A stretch of 64,000 bases of DNA. Source: Stenotrophomonas maltophilia (lineage in GTDB: Bacteria > Pseudomonadota > Gammaproteobacteria > Xanthomonadales > Xanthomonadaceae). The notes beneath the pieces were generated by a model. The model ran no database searches. It was not told the DNA's origin and was given only the letters and a program-made list of their open reading frames with translations. Shown one piece after another: positions 37,084 through 45,645 of this stretch (position 1 is the stretch's first letter; each line of letters begins with the position of its first letter). Location: NCBI RefSeq assembly GCF_025642255.1, contig NZ_CP106759.1:1515501-1579500 (forward strand). Direction: 5' to 3'. The position numbers were made by a program, and so were the translations under genes.

Positions 37084-40000
37084 ATGGACTTTTCCCGTTT
37101 CTTCATCGACAGGCCGATCTTCGCGGCGGTACTGTCGATCGTGATCTTCGCCGCAGGCCTGATCACGATTCCGATCCTGCCGATCAGCGAGTACCCGGAA
37201 GTGGTGCCGCCGTCGGTGGTCGTGCGCACGGTCTATCCGGGCGCCAATCCCAAGGTCATCGCCGAAACCGTCGCCACGCCGCTTGAAGAGGCGATCAACG
37301 GCGTCGAGGGCATGATGTACCTCAAGTCGGTCGCCGGTTCCGACGGCGTGCTGCAGATGACCGTCACCTTCCGCCCGGGCACTGATCCGGACGCGGCGGC
37401 GGTGAAGGTGCAGAACCGTGTGGCGCAGGCGCAGGCACGCCTGCCCGAGGACGTACGCCGGCAGGGCGTGACCACGCAGAAGCAGTCGCCCACCTTCCTG
37501 ATGGTCGTGCATCTGACGTCGCCCAATGGCAAGTACGACACCCTGTACCTGCGCAACTACGCCCGCCTGCACGTCAAGGACGCGCTGGCACGCATTCCCG
37601 GCGTGGGCGACGCGCAGATCTTCGGTGGTGGTGACTACGCCATGCGGGCATGGCTGGACCCGGACAAGGTTGCTTCGCGCGGCCTGACGGCCAGCGACGT
37701 GGTGCGTGCCATGCGTGAGCAGAACGTGCAGGTCTCTGCGGGTCAGCTCGGCGCCGAGCCGCTGCCGAACAGCCAGTTCCTGACCCTGATCAATGCCCAG
37801 GGCCGCCTGCGCAGCGAGCAGGAGTTCGGCGACATCGTGCTCAAGAGCGGTGTCGACGGCGAGATCGTGCGCCTGTCCGACGTTGCCCGCCTGGAACTGG
37901 GCGCTGGCGACTACACCCTGCGCTCGCAGCTCGACGGCAAGAATGCGGTGGGTATCGGCATCTTCCAGTCGCCCGGTGCGAATGCATTGGAGATCCGCGA
38001 CAAGGTCATCGCCACGATGGACGAGATGCAGAAGACCATGCCCGCCGACGTGAAGTACGAAGCGGTGTATGACACCACCATCTTCGTGCGTGATTCGATC
38101 AAGGCGGTGGTCTCGACCCTGCTTGAAGCGATCGCCCTGGTGGTGCTGGTGGTGATCCTGTTCCTGCAGACCTGGCGCGCGTCGATCATTCCGCTGATCG
38201 CGGTTCCGGTGTCGGTGGTCGGTACCTTCGCAGCGCTGTACGTACTGGGCTTCTCGATCAACACGCTGAGCCTGTTCGGCCTGGTGCTGGCGATCGGCAT
38301 CGTGGTCGACGACGCGATCGTGGTGGTGGAGAACGTTGAACGCAACATCGAAGAAGGTCTGTCGCCGACCGCAGCCGCCCACCAGGCCATGCGTGAGGTG
38401 TCCGGCCCGATCGTTGCGATCGCACTGGTGCTGTGCGCGGTGTTCGTGCCGATGGCGTTCCTGTCGGGCGTCACCGGTCAGTTCTACAAGCAGTTCGCTG
38501 TCACCATCGCCATTTCCACGGTGATCTCGGCGATCAACTCGCTGACCCTGTCGCCGGCCCTGGCCGCCCGCCTGCTGAAGGCCCATGGCGCTCCGAAGGA
38601 TGGCCCGAGCCGTCTGATCGATCGCCTGTTCGGCTGGGTGTTCCGCCCGTTCAACCGCTTCTTCAAGTCCAGCTCGGAGAAGTACGAGCGCGGTGTGGCG
38701 CGCATCCTCGGCCGTCGCGGCGCCGTGTTCGTGGTCTATGCGATCCTGCTGGTCGGCACCGGTGTGATCTTCAAGCTGGTGCCGCCGGGCTTCATCCCGA
38801 CCCAGGACAAGCTGTACCTGATCGCGGGCGTGAAGCTGCCGGAAGGTTCGTCGATCGCACGTACCGATGAAATGCTGCGCAAGGTCGCCAAGATCGCCCA
38901 GGAAACCGACGGCGTGGCGCATACCATTTCGTTCCCGGGCCTGAACGCGCTGCAGTTCACCAACACCCCGAACACCGGTGTGGCGTTCATTCCGCTCAAT
39001 CCGTTCAACGAGCGTCATGGCCGGACCGCGGCGGAGATCAACGCCGAGATCAACCAGAAGATCGCAGGCCTGCAGGAGGGCTTCGCGTTCGCGATGATGC
39101 CGCCGCCGATCCTGGGCCTGGGCAACGGCAATGGCTACCAGATGTTCATCGAGGACCGCGGCAACCTGGGCTACGGCGCGCTGCAGAATGCCGTGCAGGC
39201 GATGCAGGGGACCGTTGCACAGACCCCGGGCATGGCCTTCCCGATCAGCAGCTACCAGGCCAACGTGCCGCAGCTGGATGCGGAAGTGGACCGTGTGAAA
39301 GCGAAGGCGCAGGGCGTGCAGCTGACCGAGCTGTTCGACACGCTGCAGACCTACCTGGGTTCGGCGTACGTCAACGACTTCAACCAGTTCGGCCGCACCT
39401 GGCAGGTGATCGCCCAGGCGGACGGCCCGTTCCGTGAGAGCGTCGAGGACATCGCCAAGCTGCGCACCCGCAACGACCGCGGCGAGATGGTGCCGATCGG
39501 TTCGATGGTGACCATCAAGCAGACGTTCGGCCCGGACCCGGTGCTGCGTTTCAACGGCTACCCGGCAGCGGACCTGGCCGGCGAGGCCGACCCGCGCCTG
39601 CTGTCCTCGGCGGAAGCGATGAACAAGCTGACCGAGATCGCCGGGCAGGTGCTGCCGGTCGGCATGGCCACCGAATGGACCGACCTGAGCTACCAGCAGG
39701 CCACCCAGGGCAAGGCCGCGTTCATCGTGTTCCCGGTGGCGATCATGCTGGCCTTCCTCGTGCTGGCCGCGCTGTACGAGAGCTGGTCGCTGCCGCTGGC
39801 GGTGATCCTGATCGTGCCGATGACCCTGCTGTCGGCTCTGTTCGGCGTATGGCTGACCGGCGGCGACAACAACGTGTTCGTGCAGGTGGGCCTGGTGGTG
39901 CTGATGGGCCTGGCATGCAAGAACGCGATCCTGATCGTCGAGTTCGCCCGTGAGCTGGAGATGGGCGGCAAGGGCATCGTCGAGGCCGCGCTGGAAGCCT

Positions 40001-40254
40001 GCCGCCTGCGCCTGCGCCCGATCGTGATGACCTCCATTGCGTTCATCGCCGGCACCGTGCCGCTGGTGCTTTCGCACGGTGCGGGTGCCGAGGTGCGCTC
40101 GGTGACCGGTATCACGGTGTTCGCCGGCATGCTGGGCGTCACCCTGTTCGGCCTGTTCCTGACCCCGGTGTTCTACGTTGCCCTGCGCAAGTTCGTCACC
40201 CGCAACGGCGGTGGCCAGCTGGTGCAGCACGGCGAGCCCACCATTCATCACTGA
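37084..40254 (+). CDS. smeW: SmeW, RND multidrug efflux pump
   Basis: Inner-membrane proton-driven pump of the HAE-1 family. The full-length 1056-residue protein has 12 predicted TM segments. The N-terminus FSRFFIDRPIFAAVLSI, the proton-relay aspartates in LAIGIVVDDAIVVVENVERNIEEG (TM4) and the late motif GLACKNAILIVEFARE (TM10) are all intact. SmeVWX overproduction in S. maltophilia exports quinolones, chloramphenicol and tetracyclines. A long open frame on the opposite strand is a composition shadow. Confidence 0.96.
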   Translation: MDFSRFFIDRPIFAAVLSIVIFAAGLITIPILPISEYPEVVPPSVVVRTVYPGANPKVIAETVATPLEEAINGVEGMMYLKSVAGSDGVLQMTVTFRPGTDPDAAAVKVQNRVAQAQARLPEDVRRQGVTTQKQSPTFLMVVHLTSPNGKYDTLYLRNYARLHVKDALARIPGVGDAQIFGGGDYAMRAWLDPDKVASRGLTASDVVRAMREQNVQVSAGQLGAEPLPNSQFLTLINAQGRLRSEQEFGDIVLKSGVDGEIVRLSDVARLELGAGDYTLRSQLDGKNAVGIGIFQSPGANALEIRDKVIATMDEMQKTMPADVKYEAVYDTTIFVRDSIKAVVSTLLEAIALVVLVVILFLQTWRASIIPLIAVPVSVVGTFAALYVLGFSINTLSLFGLVLAIGIVVDDAIVVVENVERNIEEGLSPTAAAHQAMREVSGPIVAIALVLCAVFVPMAFLSGVTGQFYKQFAVTIAISTVISAINSLTLSPALAARLLKAHGAPKDGPSRLIDRLFGWVFRPFNRFFKSSSEKYERGVARILGRRGAVFVVYAILLVGTGVIFKLVPPGFIPTQDKLYLIAGVKLPEGSSIARTDEMLRKVAKIAQETDGVAHTISFPGLNALQFTNTPNTGVAFIPLNPFNERHGRTAAEINAEINQKIAGLQEGFAFAMMPPPILGLGNGNGYQMFIEDRGNLGYGALQNAVQAMQGTVAQTPGMAFPISSYQANVPQLDAEVDRVKAKAQGVQLTELFDTLQTYLGSAYVNDFNQFGRTWQVIAQADGPFRESVEDIAKLRTRNDRGEMVPIGSMVTIKQTFGPDPVLRFNGYPAADLAGEADPRLLSSAEAMNKLTEIAGQVLPVGMATEWTDLSYQQATQGKAAFIVFPVAIMLAFLVLAALYESWSLPLAVILIVPMTLLSALFGVWLTGGDNNVFVQVGLVVLMGLACKNAILIVEFARELEMGGKGIVEAALEACRLRLRPIVMTSIAFIAGTVPLVLSHGAGAEVRSVTGITVFAGMLGVTLFGLFLTPVFYVALRKFVTRNGGGQLVQHGEPTIHH

Positions 40255-40318
40255 TACGGAACCCCGTCGCCGCCGGTCGATGATCGGCGGCGGCTTCTCC
40301 CTCCAAAGGCATGAATCC

Positions 40319-41056
40319 ATGAACACCCATCAGAACAAGATCGCGCTGGTTACCGGCGCTACCCGTGGCATCGGTGCCGAGACCGTGCGTCAGCTGGCGA
40401 AGGAAGGCGTGCACACGTTGCTGGCCGGCCGCAAGCGTGAGACGGCGGTGGAGCAGGCACTGAAGCTGCAGGCGGAAGGCCTGCCGGTGGAAGCGCTGCA
40501 GCTGGACGTTACCGACGCTGCGAGCATCGCCGACGCGGTCGAGCAGGTGCGCCAGCGTCACGGCCGGCTGGACATCCTGGTCAACAACGCCGGCATCATG
40601 ATCGAGAACCCGGCACAGGCACCGTCGGAGCAGTCGCTGGATACGTGGCGTCGCACCTTCGACACCAATGTATATGCACTGGTGGCGGTGACCCAGGCGT
40701 TCCTGCCGCTGCTGAAGCAGGCCAAGGCCGGGCGCATCGTCAACGTGTCCAGCATCCTCGGCTCGCAGACCCTGCACGCCGACCCGGGTTCGGGCATCTA
40801 TGACTTCAAGATTCCGGCCTACAACGCCTCCAAGGCGGCGGTGAACAGCTGGACGCTGGCCCTGGCATACGAGCTCCGCAGCTCGCCGATCAAGGTGAAC
40901 ACCGTGCACCCGGGCTACGTCAAGACCGACATGAATGGTGGCCACGGCGAGATCGAGATCGCCGAAGGTGCGCGTTCCAGCGTGCAGATGGCGCTGATCG
41001 GCCCTGAAGGCCCGAGTGGCAGCTTCACCTATCTGGGCGAGGTGCTGCCATGGTGA
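40319..41056 (+). CDS. smeU2: SmeU2, short-chain dehydrogenase of the SmeVWX operon
   Basis: A 245-residue classical SDR between pump and channel genes. It has TGATRGIG, NNAG, the catalytic Ser in NVSSILGSQ and an intact YNASK (Y-x-x-x-K) motif, so it should be an active NADP(H) oxidoreductase, unlike SmeU1. The start follows CTCCAAAGG; another ATG eight bases upstream is in a different frame and terminates at once. The C-terminus overlaps smeX by 7 bases. Substrate unknown; reduction of quinones or reactive carbonyls would fit the known inducers (menadione-type compounds). Confidence 0.93.
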   Translation: MNTHQNKIALVTGATRGIGAETVRQLAKEGVHTLLAGRKRETAVEQALKLQAEGLPVEALQLDVTDAASIADAVEQVRQRHGRLDILVNNAGIMIENPAQAPSEQSLDTWRRTFDTNVYALVAVTQAFLPLLKQAKAGRIVNVSSILGSQTLHADPGSGIYDFKIPAYNASKAAVNSWTLALAYELRSSPIKVNTVHPGYVKTDMNGGHGEIEIAEGARSSVQMALIGPEGPSGSFTYLGEVLPW

Positions 41057-42471
41057 TCCGCACCCTGGCGGTGGCCGTTTCCAGCCTCGTGCTGGCCGGC
41101 TGTGTCACCGTCGGTCCCAATTACAAGGCGCCCCAGCAGGAGCCTGTCGTCCTGCAGGGCGCGGAGCAGCCGGTGTTCAGCACCACATCGCCCGTTGCCA
41201 GCTGGTGGGCGCAGTTCGATGACCCGGTGCTGGAAGAGCTGGTGCACGGCGCACTGTCGAGCAATCTTGACCTGCGCGTGGCCGTGGCGCGTGTCAGCCA
41301 GGCGCGGGCGGTGTTCGTCGAAAGCCGCTTCGACCAGGCACCGCACGTGACCGCAGGCGGCAGTTACGACCGCCGCAAGCAACCCGATCCGCAGCTGGGT
41401 GGGCAGCGGGTGTTCAGTGAAAGCTACCAGCTCGGCTTCGATGCGGGCTGGGAGCTGGATCTGTTCGGCCGCAAGCGCCGTGCTGCCGAAGCGGCACGCG
41501 CCGATCTGGGGGCCGAGCAGGCCAACCTGGCCGATGCGCAGGTACTGGTTGCCGCCGAAGTGGCACGCAACTACTTCGAGCTGCGCGGCACGCAGAAGCG
41601 CATCGCCGTGGCCCAGCACACACTGGTCAATCTGCGTGATACGCAGAAGCTGACCGAGGCGCGCTGGGAACTGGGTGCCGGCAGCGAGCTGGATGTGCAG
41701 AGCAGCCGTGCCCGGCTGAAGGCGATCGAGGCCGATATTCCCCTGCTGGAAGTGGCCGAGACGCAGTCCCGCAATCGCCTGGCGGTGCTGCTGGGCCAGC
41801 GCCCGGAAGTACTGGCCGACATGCTCGCGCCGCATGAGGTGCCGGCGTTCGCCAAGCCGTTGCCGCTGGGCGATACCCGCGAGCTGCTGCGCCAGCGTGC
41901 CGACGTGCGTGCGGCCGAGCGGCGGCTCGCAGCCGCCACGGCACGGGTGGGGGTGGCAACGGCCGATCTGTTCCCGCGGTTGTCGCTTTCCGGTTTCGTC
42001 GGCTTCCTCGGCGGCGACGCCAATGGCCTGGTCAACGGCAGCAACAAGGCCTGGTCGCTGACGCCGTCGTTGAGCTGGGCAGCCTTCGATTTCGGAACCG
42101 TGCGCGCACGTCTGCGTGCCAGCAAGGCCGAGGCCGAGGGCGTTGCCGCGCAGTACGAGCAGACGGTGCTGCTGGCACTGGAAGACACCGAGAACGCGCT
42201 GGCACGCTACTCCAAGCAGCAGGCACGGCTGGCGATCGTGGTGGAGCAGGCGCAGGCCGCACGACGAGCCGAGTCGCTGGCGCAGATCCGCTATCGCGAG
42301 GGCTCGGAAGACTTCCTGACCCTGCTCGACGCGCAGCGCACCCAGCTGGCCGCCGATGATGCACTGGCGGCCGCCGAGGCGGAGGTCAACGTCAGCGTAG
42401 TCGGCGTATACAAGGCGCTGGGTGGTTGGGGCCAGTCCCCGCAGGCGCCGAGCGTGGCACAGGTGAATTGA
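41050..42471 (+). CDS. smeX: SmeX, outer-membrane efflux channel lipoprotein
   Basis: TolC/OprM-type channel of the SmeVWX pump. The protein has 473 residues with lipobox VLAGC near residue 18 and the typical following sequence VTVGPNYKAP. Two outer-membrane-efflux repeats have long coiled-coil helices (SYQLGFDAGWELDLFGRKRRA and SLTPSLSWAAFDFGTVRARL). It overlaps smeU2, so the channel is co-translated with the operon. Confidence 0.94.
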   Translation: MVIRTLAVAVSSLVLAGCVTVGPNYKAPQQEPVVLQGAEQPVFSTTSPVASWWAQFDDPVLEELVHGALSSNLDLRVAVARVSQARAVFVESRFDQAPHVTAGGSYDRRKQPDPQLGGQRVFSESYQLGFDAGWELDLFGRKRRAAEAARADLGAEQANLADAQVLVAAEVARNYFELRGTQKRIAVAQHTLVNLRDTQKLTEARWELGAGSELDVQSSRARLKAIEADIPLLEVAETQSRNRLAVLLGQRPEVLADMLAPHEVPAFAKPLPLGDTRELLRQRADVRAAERRLAAATARVGVATADLFPRLSLSGFVGFLGGDANGLVNGSNKAWSLTPSLSWAAFDFGTVRARLRASKAEAEGVAAQYEQTVLLALEDTENALARYSKQQARLAIVVEQAQAARRAESLAQIRYREGSEDFLTLLDAQRTQLAADDALAAAEAEVNVSVVGVYKALGGWGQSPQAPSVAQVN

Positions 42472-42479
42472 GCGGACGG

Positions 42480-42510
42480 GGACGGAGGCAGTGGCCTCCG
42501 TCCTCGTTTC
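42480..42510 (+). terminator. Rho-independent terminator of the SmeVWX operon
   Basis: GGACGGAGGC / GCCTCCGTCC perfect 10-bp stem with a 4-base loop, followed by TCGTTTCC, nine bases after smeX. Confidence 0.78.
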
Positions 42511-42691
42511 CGGTCAGGGCCACAGATGGGCGGGCGCCTGCCGCCCTGCCATGCCGTCCTCCACACTTTGCGAACTCAGGCAGGGCAGCGCGGCGTGAGC
42601 CGTGGACACCGTCACATTCGTGACGCTTCTGACTCTCCCGGAAGCGCCTTCTGCCGTGTAACAAGTGGGGCGGGCCACCAGAGGACAGGCG

Positions 42692-42955
42692 ATGACGGAC
42701 GGCAAGCGGGATACCCAACGAATGTTGTTCGGCGATCCGGGACCACCCGGTGCAGGACTGTCCGTCGCGGTGGTCGTTCTGCTGGTGCTGGCGATGCTGG
42801 CCGCGGCCATCGGCTTCGTGCGGCTGCCGGACTCCATGCTGGGCCTGGGCCTGATCGGCGTGGCCGTGCTGCTGGCCATCGGCGCTCGCATCTGCCAGGC
42901 GCGCGATCAGCACCAGGCGCTGTATCGCCTGTTGGCGCGGCAGCCGCCGCGGTGA
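42692..42955 (+). CDS. Small two-helix membrane protein, unknown
   Basis: An 87-residue protein. A hydrophilic head (MTDGKRDTQRMLFGDPGPPG) precedes two hydrophobic segments (LSVAVVVLLVLAMLAAAIGF and LGLGLIGVAVLLAIGARI) and a basic tail (LYRLLARQPPR). AGAGGACAGG provides a ribosome-binding site. The frame could extend to 42665. No family recognised; it converges on the next gene. Confidence 0.65.
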   Translation: MTDGKRDTQRMLFGDPGPPGAGLSVAVVVLLVLAMLAAAIGFVRLPDSMLGLGLIGVAVLLAIGARICQARDQHQALYRLLARQPPR

Positions 42956-42973
42956 ACGCGGCGGCAATCCGAC

Positions 42974-43828
42974 TCAGGGCCGGGGCCAGTCCAGCTCGAC
43001 CACCAGCGGGAAGTGATCCGAGGGCAGCACGCCGTCGATGCGACGGTCATCGGTCAGGAAGCTGCGCGCACGGAAGCCTCTCACCAATACCCAGTCCAGC
43101 TGCGTGGTGGCCTTGCCGGTGAAATCATGGAAGGTCAGGCGCGGCCCCTGGGGAGACGCCACCTGGGTGCGTGCGTCCTGCAGAACGCGGGTGAGCGTCG
43201 CGTAGGTTCCGCCCCCGGGTTCACTGTTGAAGTCGCCCGTCAGCACCACCGGCAGATCCGGCGGCAGCGTCGCCACCCGCCTGCCGATCAGCTCGGCTCC
43301 CTTGACCCGGCGCGGTTCGTCTTCGTCGCGATAGGGCAGGTGGGTGTCCATGAAGTAGAAGCGGCGGCCATCGTCAAGGCGACGGAACAGGGCCCAGGTC
43401 ACCATGCGCGGGTACAGGTTGCCCCAGGTGATGCTGCCGGCGACCTCCGGTGTATCGGACAGCCAGAAGTTGCCTGATTCCTCCACGGCCAGCACCCGCG
43501 TGTCGTAGAACACGCCCATGTGCTCATCGCCGCTGCCACCGCGCCGTCCTTCACCGAACCACGCGTAGCCGGGCAGGTGGCCGGCGAGATAGTCGGCCTG
43601 TTCCTGTACCAGCTCCTGGGTGCCGATGACGGCCGGGCGGGCATCCAGGATGACCTTGACCATCGCATCGCGGCGATCCGGCCAGCGCTTGCCTGGCGCG
43701 GTGTCGGCCGGGGTGCGGACATTGAAGGACATCACCTTCAACGGCGCAGGGGCCGCCGCCCAGGCGATGGCGGGAAGAGCGAAGGCCAGCAGCGCACACA
43801 GCGCAGGGCGACGGAAACGCGACAGCAT
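42974..43828 (-). CDS. Exported endonuclease/exonuclease/phosphatase-family hydrolase
   Basis: A 284-residue protein with a signal peptide (ALCALLAFALPAIAWAA) and the EEP fold motifs in order: VMSFNVR, GTQE, DTHLPYR, TGDFNS, TQLDWVLV and SDHFPLV. Such exported EEP proteins cleave phosphodiesters (nucleic acids, phospholipids or nucleotide sugars); the substrate is not evident. I chose the ATG at 43828, because the upstream ATG at 43849 abuts an operator-like palindrome at 43849-43862. Confidence 0.83.
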   Translation of the reverse strand: MLSRFRRPALCALLAFALPAIAWAAAPAPLKVMSFNVRTPADTAPGKRWPDRRDAMVKVILDARPAVIGTQELVQEQADYLAGHLPGYAWFGEGRRGGSGDEHMGVFYDTRVLAVEESGNFWLSDTPEVAGSITWGNLYPRMVTWALFRRLDDGRRFYFMDTHLPYRDEDEPRRVKGAELIGRRVATLPPDLPVVLTGDFNSEPGGGTYATLTRVLQDARTQVASPQGPRLTFHDFTGKATTQLDWVLVRGFRARSFLTDDRRIDGVLPSDHFPLVVELDWPRP

Positions 43829-43848
43829 CGTGGAATCCCTCCATTCCA

Positions 43849-43862
43849 TGTAAACGATTCCA
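43849..43862. promoter_or_regulatory. LacI-type operator-like palindrome before the EEP gene
   Basis: TGTAAACGATTCCA, central CG, 12 of 14 identical to the reverse complement of the site at 2948-2961. It lies 21-34 bases upstream of the chosen start, a repressor-like position. Confidence 0.5.
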
Positions 43863-43937
43863 TGAAGGATGGCACGGATTGGCAGGGGAGGGTATGCCGG
43901 GATGGGTCATTGGCGTGGCGGCTGCACGGGGGCCCGC

Positions 43938-44642
43938 TCAGTCTTCGATCTCGCCGCGTCGCGCGGCCGCGCGCACGGCCTGCGCCGTCGTCGCAACGCC
44001 CAGGCGCTGGCGCGCGCGGCGCAGGTGGTTCTCCACGGTGCGCGCGGACAACCCCAGCGTGGCGGCGATCTCCGCCTGGCGCCGGCCGGCTGCGACCCAA
44101 CGCAGAACCTCGCGTTCCCGCGTGCTCAGTTCGCCCAGGGGGCGTTCAGCCGGTGCTTCGGCCAGCCGGCGGGCGGCGCGGAATGCTGCTGTGCCGGCAG
44201 ACTCCAGCAGCAGCCGGGCAGGCGCGGAAGCGTCGATGATCGTTCCGGCGAAACTGATCGCCCCTTCCAGCCCCGTGGTTCCGAACACGGGTACCTGCAG
44301 GCCATGCAGGCCGTCGCCGCGGGGGTGCCTGACCACCTGGTAGCGGGCCCCCCTTACGCCGTCGCGCTTGCTCCAGAAGAACGGGGCATCGCTGTCGAGC
44401 ACGTGGCGGTTGACCGGGCAGGCATGCAGGTAGCGGGCAAGATCGGTCTCACGCCCTTCGCCCAGCCAGTCGCCCTCGATCCAGTACACGCGGTGTGCGC
44501 CGCGTTCCACCCCGGTGCCGGCCGCAAACACCAGCACGCGATCGTAGCCGAGGGGCGCGGCGATCGAGCGAAGCAGCGCGCCGATCCCGGCGATCGAACG
44601 CGCCTGCTCCAGTTCCAGCAGCATGGGCACCAGCGCGGCCAC
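43938..44642 (-). CDS. smoR: LuxR-solo quorum-sensing regulator
   Basis: A 234-residue LuxR-type regulator: an N-terminal autoinducer-binding-like domain (about residues 10-150, with YDRVLVFAAG, VYWIEGDW and DAPFFWSK) and a C-terminal LuxR helix-turn-helix (LSTREREVLRWVAAGRRQAEIAATLGLSARTVENHLRRA). No luxI synthase gene is nearby, so it is a solo. S. maltophilia SmoR, an oxo-C8-HSL-responsive regulator of swarming, is encoded close to smeX and next to hchA; the symbol is given on that match. The GTG start is 5 bases after hchA, so the two are one operon. Confidence 0.78.
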   Translation of the reverse strand: MAALVPMLLELEQARSIAGIGALLRSIAAPLGYDRVLVFAAGTGVERGAHRVYWIEGDWLGEGRETDLARYLHACPVNRHVLDSDAPFFWSKRDGVRGARYQVVRHPRGDGLHGLQVPVFGTTGLEGAISFAGTIIDASAPARLLLESAGTAAFRAARRLAEAPAERPLGELSTREREVLRWVAAGRRQAEIAATLGLSARTVENHLRRARQRLGVATTAQAVRAAARRGEIED

Positions 44643-44647
44643 GGTGT

Positions 44648-45520
44648 TCAGCGACCTGCCAGCGCGTCCAGCAGGGTGCGTGCGGCCAACTGGCCGAGTG
44701 CATTGCCGGCCAACGGACTATCGCCTGTCAGCAGCAGGCGATCCTGCAGCACGCTGCCGTCAATACCCTCGTTGACGATCTGCACGCCCTGCTGCGCGAG
44801 CTTTTCACCGAAGAACCACGGCAGTTGCCCGGGCATGTAGCCGATGTCCGGCGTCTGCCGGTCCATCGCATCGGGGAAGGCGCAGATGCGGTAGCCACGG
44901 AACAGCGAATCACCGCCCGCTTCATCGATCCCGGCAGCCAACAGCGCTGCAGGGCCGTGGCAGAGCGTGATGATGTAGCGCTGCTGCGCCATCGCCCAGT
45001 GCAGCGCCTTGCTGACCGCGCGGCTCTCCGGCAGACCGATCAGTGCACCATGCCCGCCCGGAATGAAGATGGCTGCATAGTCCGACGCCGCGTCCAGCGA
45101 GGCCACGATGTCGTCCAGCACCTTCGGCTGGCGGAACCGCGCCAGGTAACGTTCGTACAGACCGCCGATGTCGCGGTCCTCGCCGGGGAACGCCCACCAT
45201 TCGAACTTCACGGCGTTGCCGGACAGGGTTGCCACATCGAAGTCGAAGCCGGCCTTGTCCAGGTGATACATCGGCAACAGCGTTTCGACCGGGTGATTGC
45301 CGGTGGAGAACAGGTGGCCGTTGGCGGTCGGCAGGTAGCGCTCATCGGCGCCGATCATCAGTATCTTCCAGCGGCCATCCCGGCGTGCGTCGGCATAGTC
45401 CGCGCCGGACAGATTGCTGGTGGGTGACGTGAACTGCGAGAGCGACCAGGGCGAGGGAAAGAAGGCATCGCGCTCGGCCGGATCGGGACGGGGTTGGCGG
45501 CTGAGGTCCTGGGTGTTCAT
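44648..45520 (-). CDS. hchA: HchA/Hsp31 chaperone and glyoxalase III
   Basis: DJ-1/PfpI-superfamily protein that converts methylglyoxal to lactate without glutathione and has holdase activity. The protein has 290 residues. The nucleophile Cys lies in YIITLCHGPAALLAAG (about residue 185), with FIPGGHGALIGLP and FEWWAFPGED contributing active-site residues. It is the first gene of the hchA-smoR unit, linking electrophile stress to the LuxR solo. Confidence 0.92.
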   Translation of the reverse strand: MNTQDLSRQPRPDPAERDAFFPSPWSLSQFTSPTSNLSGADYADARRDGRWKILMIGADERYLPTANGHLFSTGNHPVETLLPMYHLDKAGFDFDVATLSGNAVKFEWWAFPGEDRDIGGLYERYLARFRQPKVLDDIVASLDAASDYAAIFIPGGHGALIGLPESRAVSKALHWAMAQQRYIITLCHGPAALLAAGIDEAGGDSLFRGYRICAFPDAMDRQTPDIGYMPGQLPWFFGEKLAQQGVQIVNEGIDGSVLQDRLLLTGDSPLAGNALGQLAARTLLDALAGR

Positions 45521-45645
45521 GTGGCTGGCCTGCTGTCGGGGAGGTGCGGCCAGCATAGGAGGCACTGTGCGTACGTGCGATGAGGGATTTCCCGCAACGC
45601 CTGACCCGCCGTCTCCGCCGGTGGCGGAACGGCGATCAGCCTGCG

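Noticed and set aside
36985..40326. A 1113-codon open frame antisense to smeW
   Set aside because: It mirrors a high-GC RND pump gene, its protein is His/Arg/Gln-rich low-complexity, and smeW has every family motif. Composition shadow.
45521..45645. Possible lux box upstream of hchA
   Set aside because: Short palindromic fragments (CGTACG) are present, but no 20-bp ACCTG-N10-CAGGT-like dyad.
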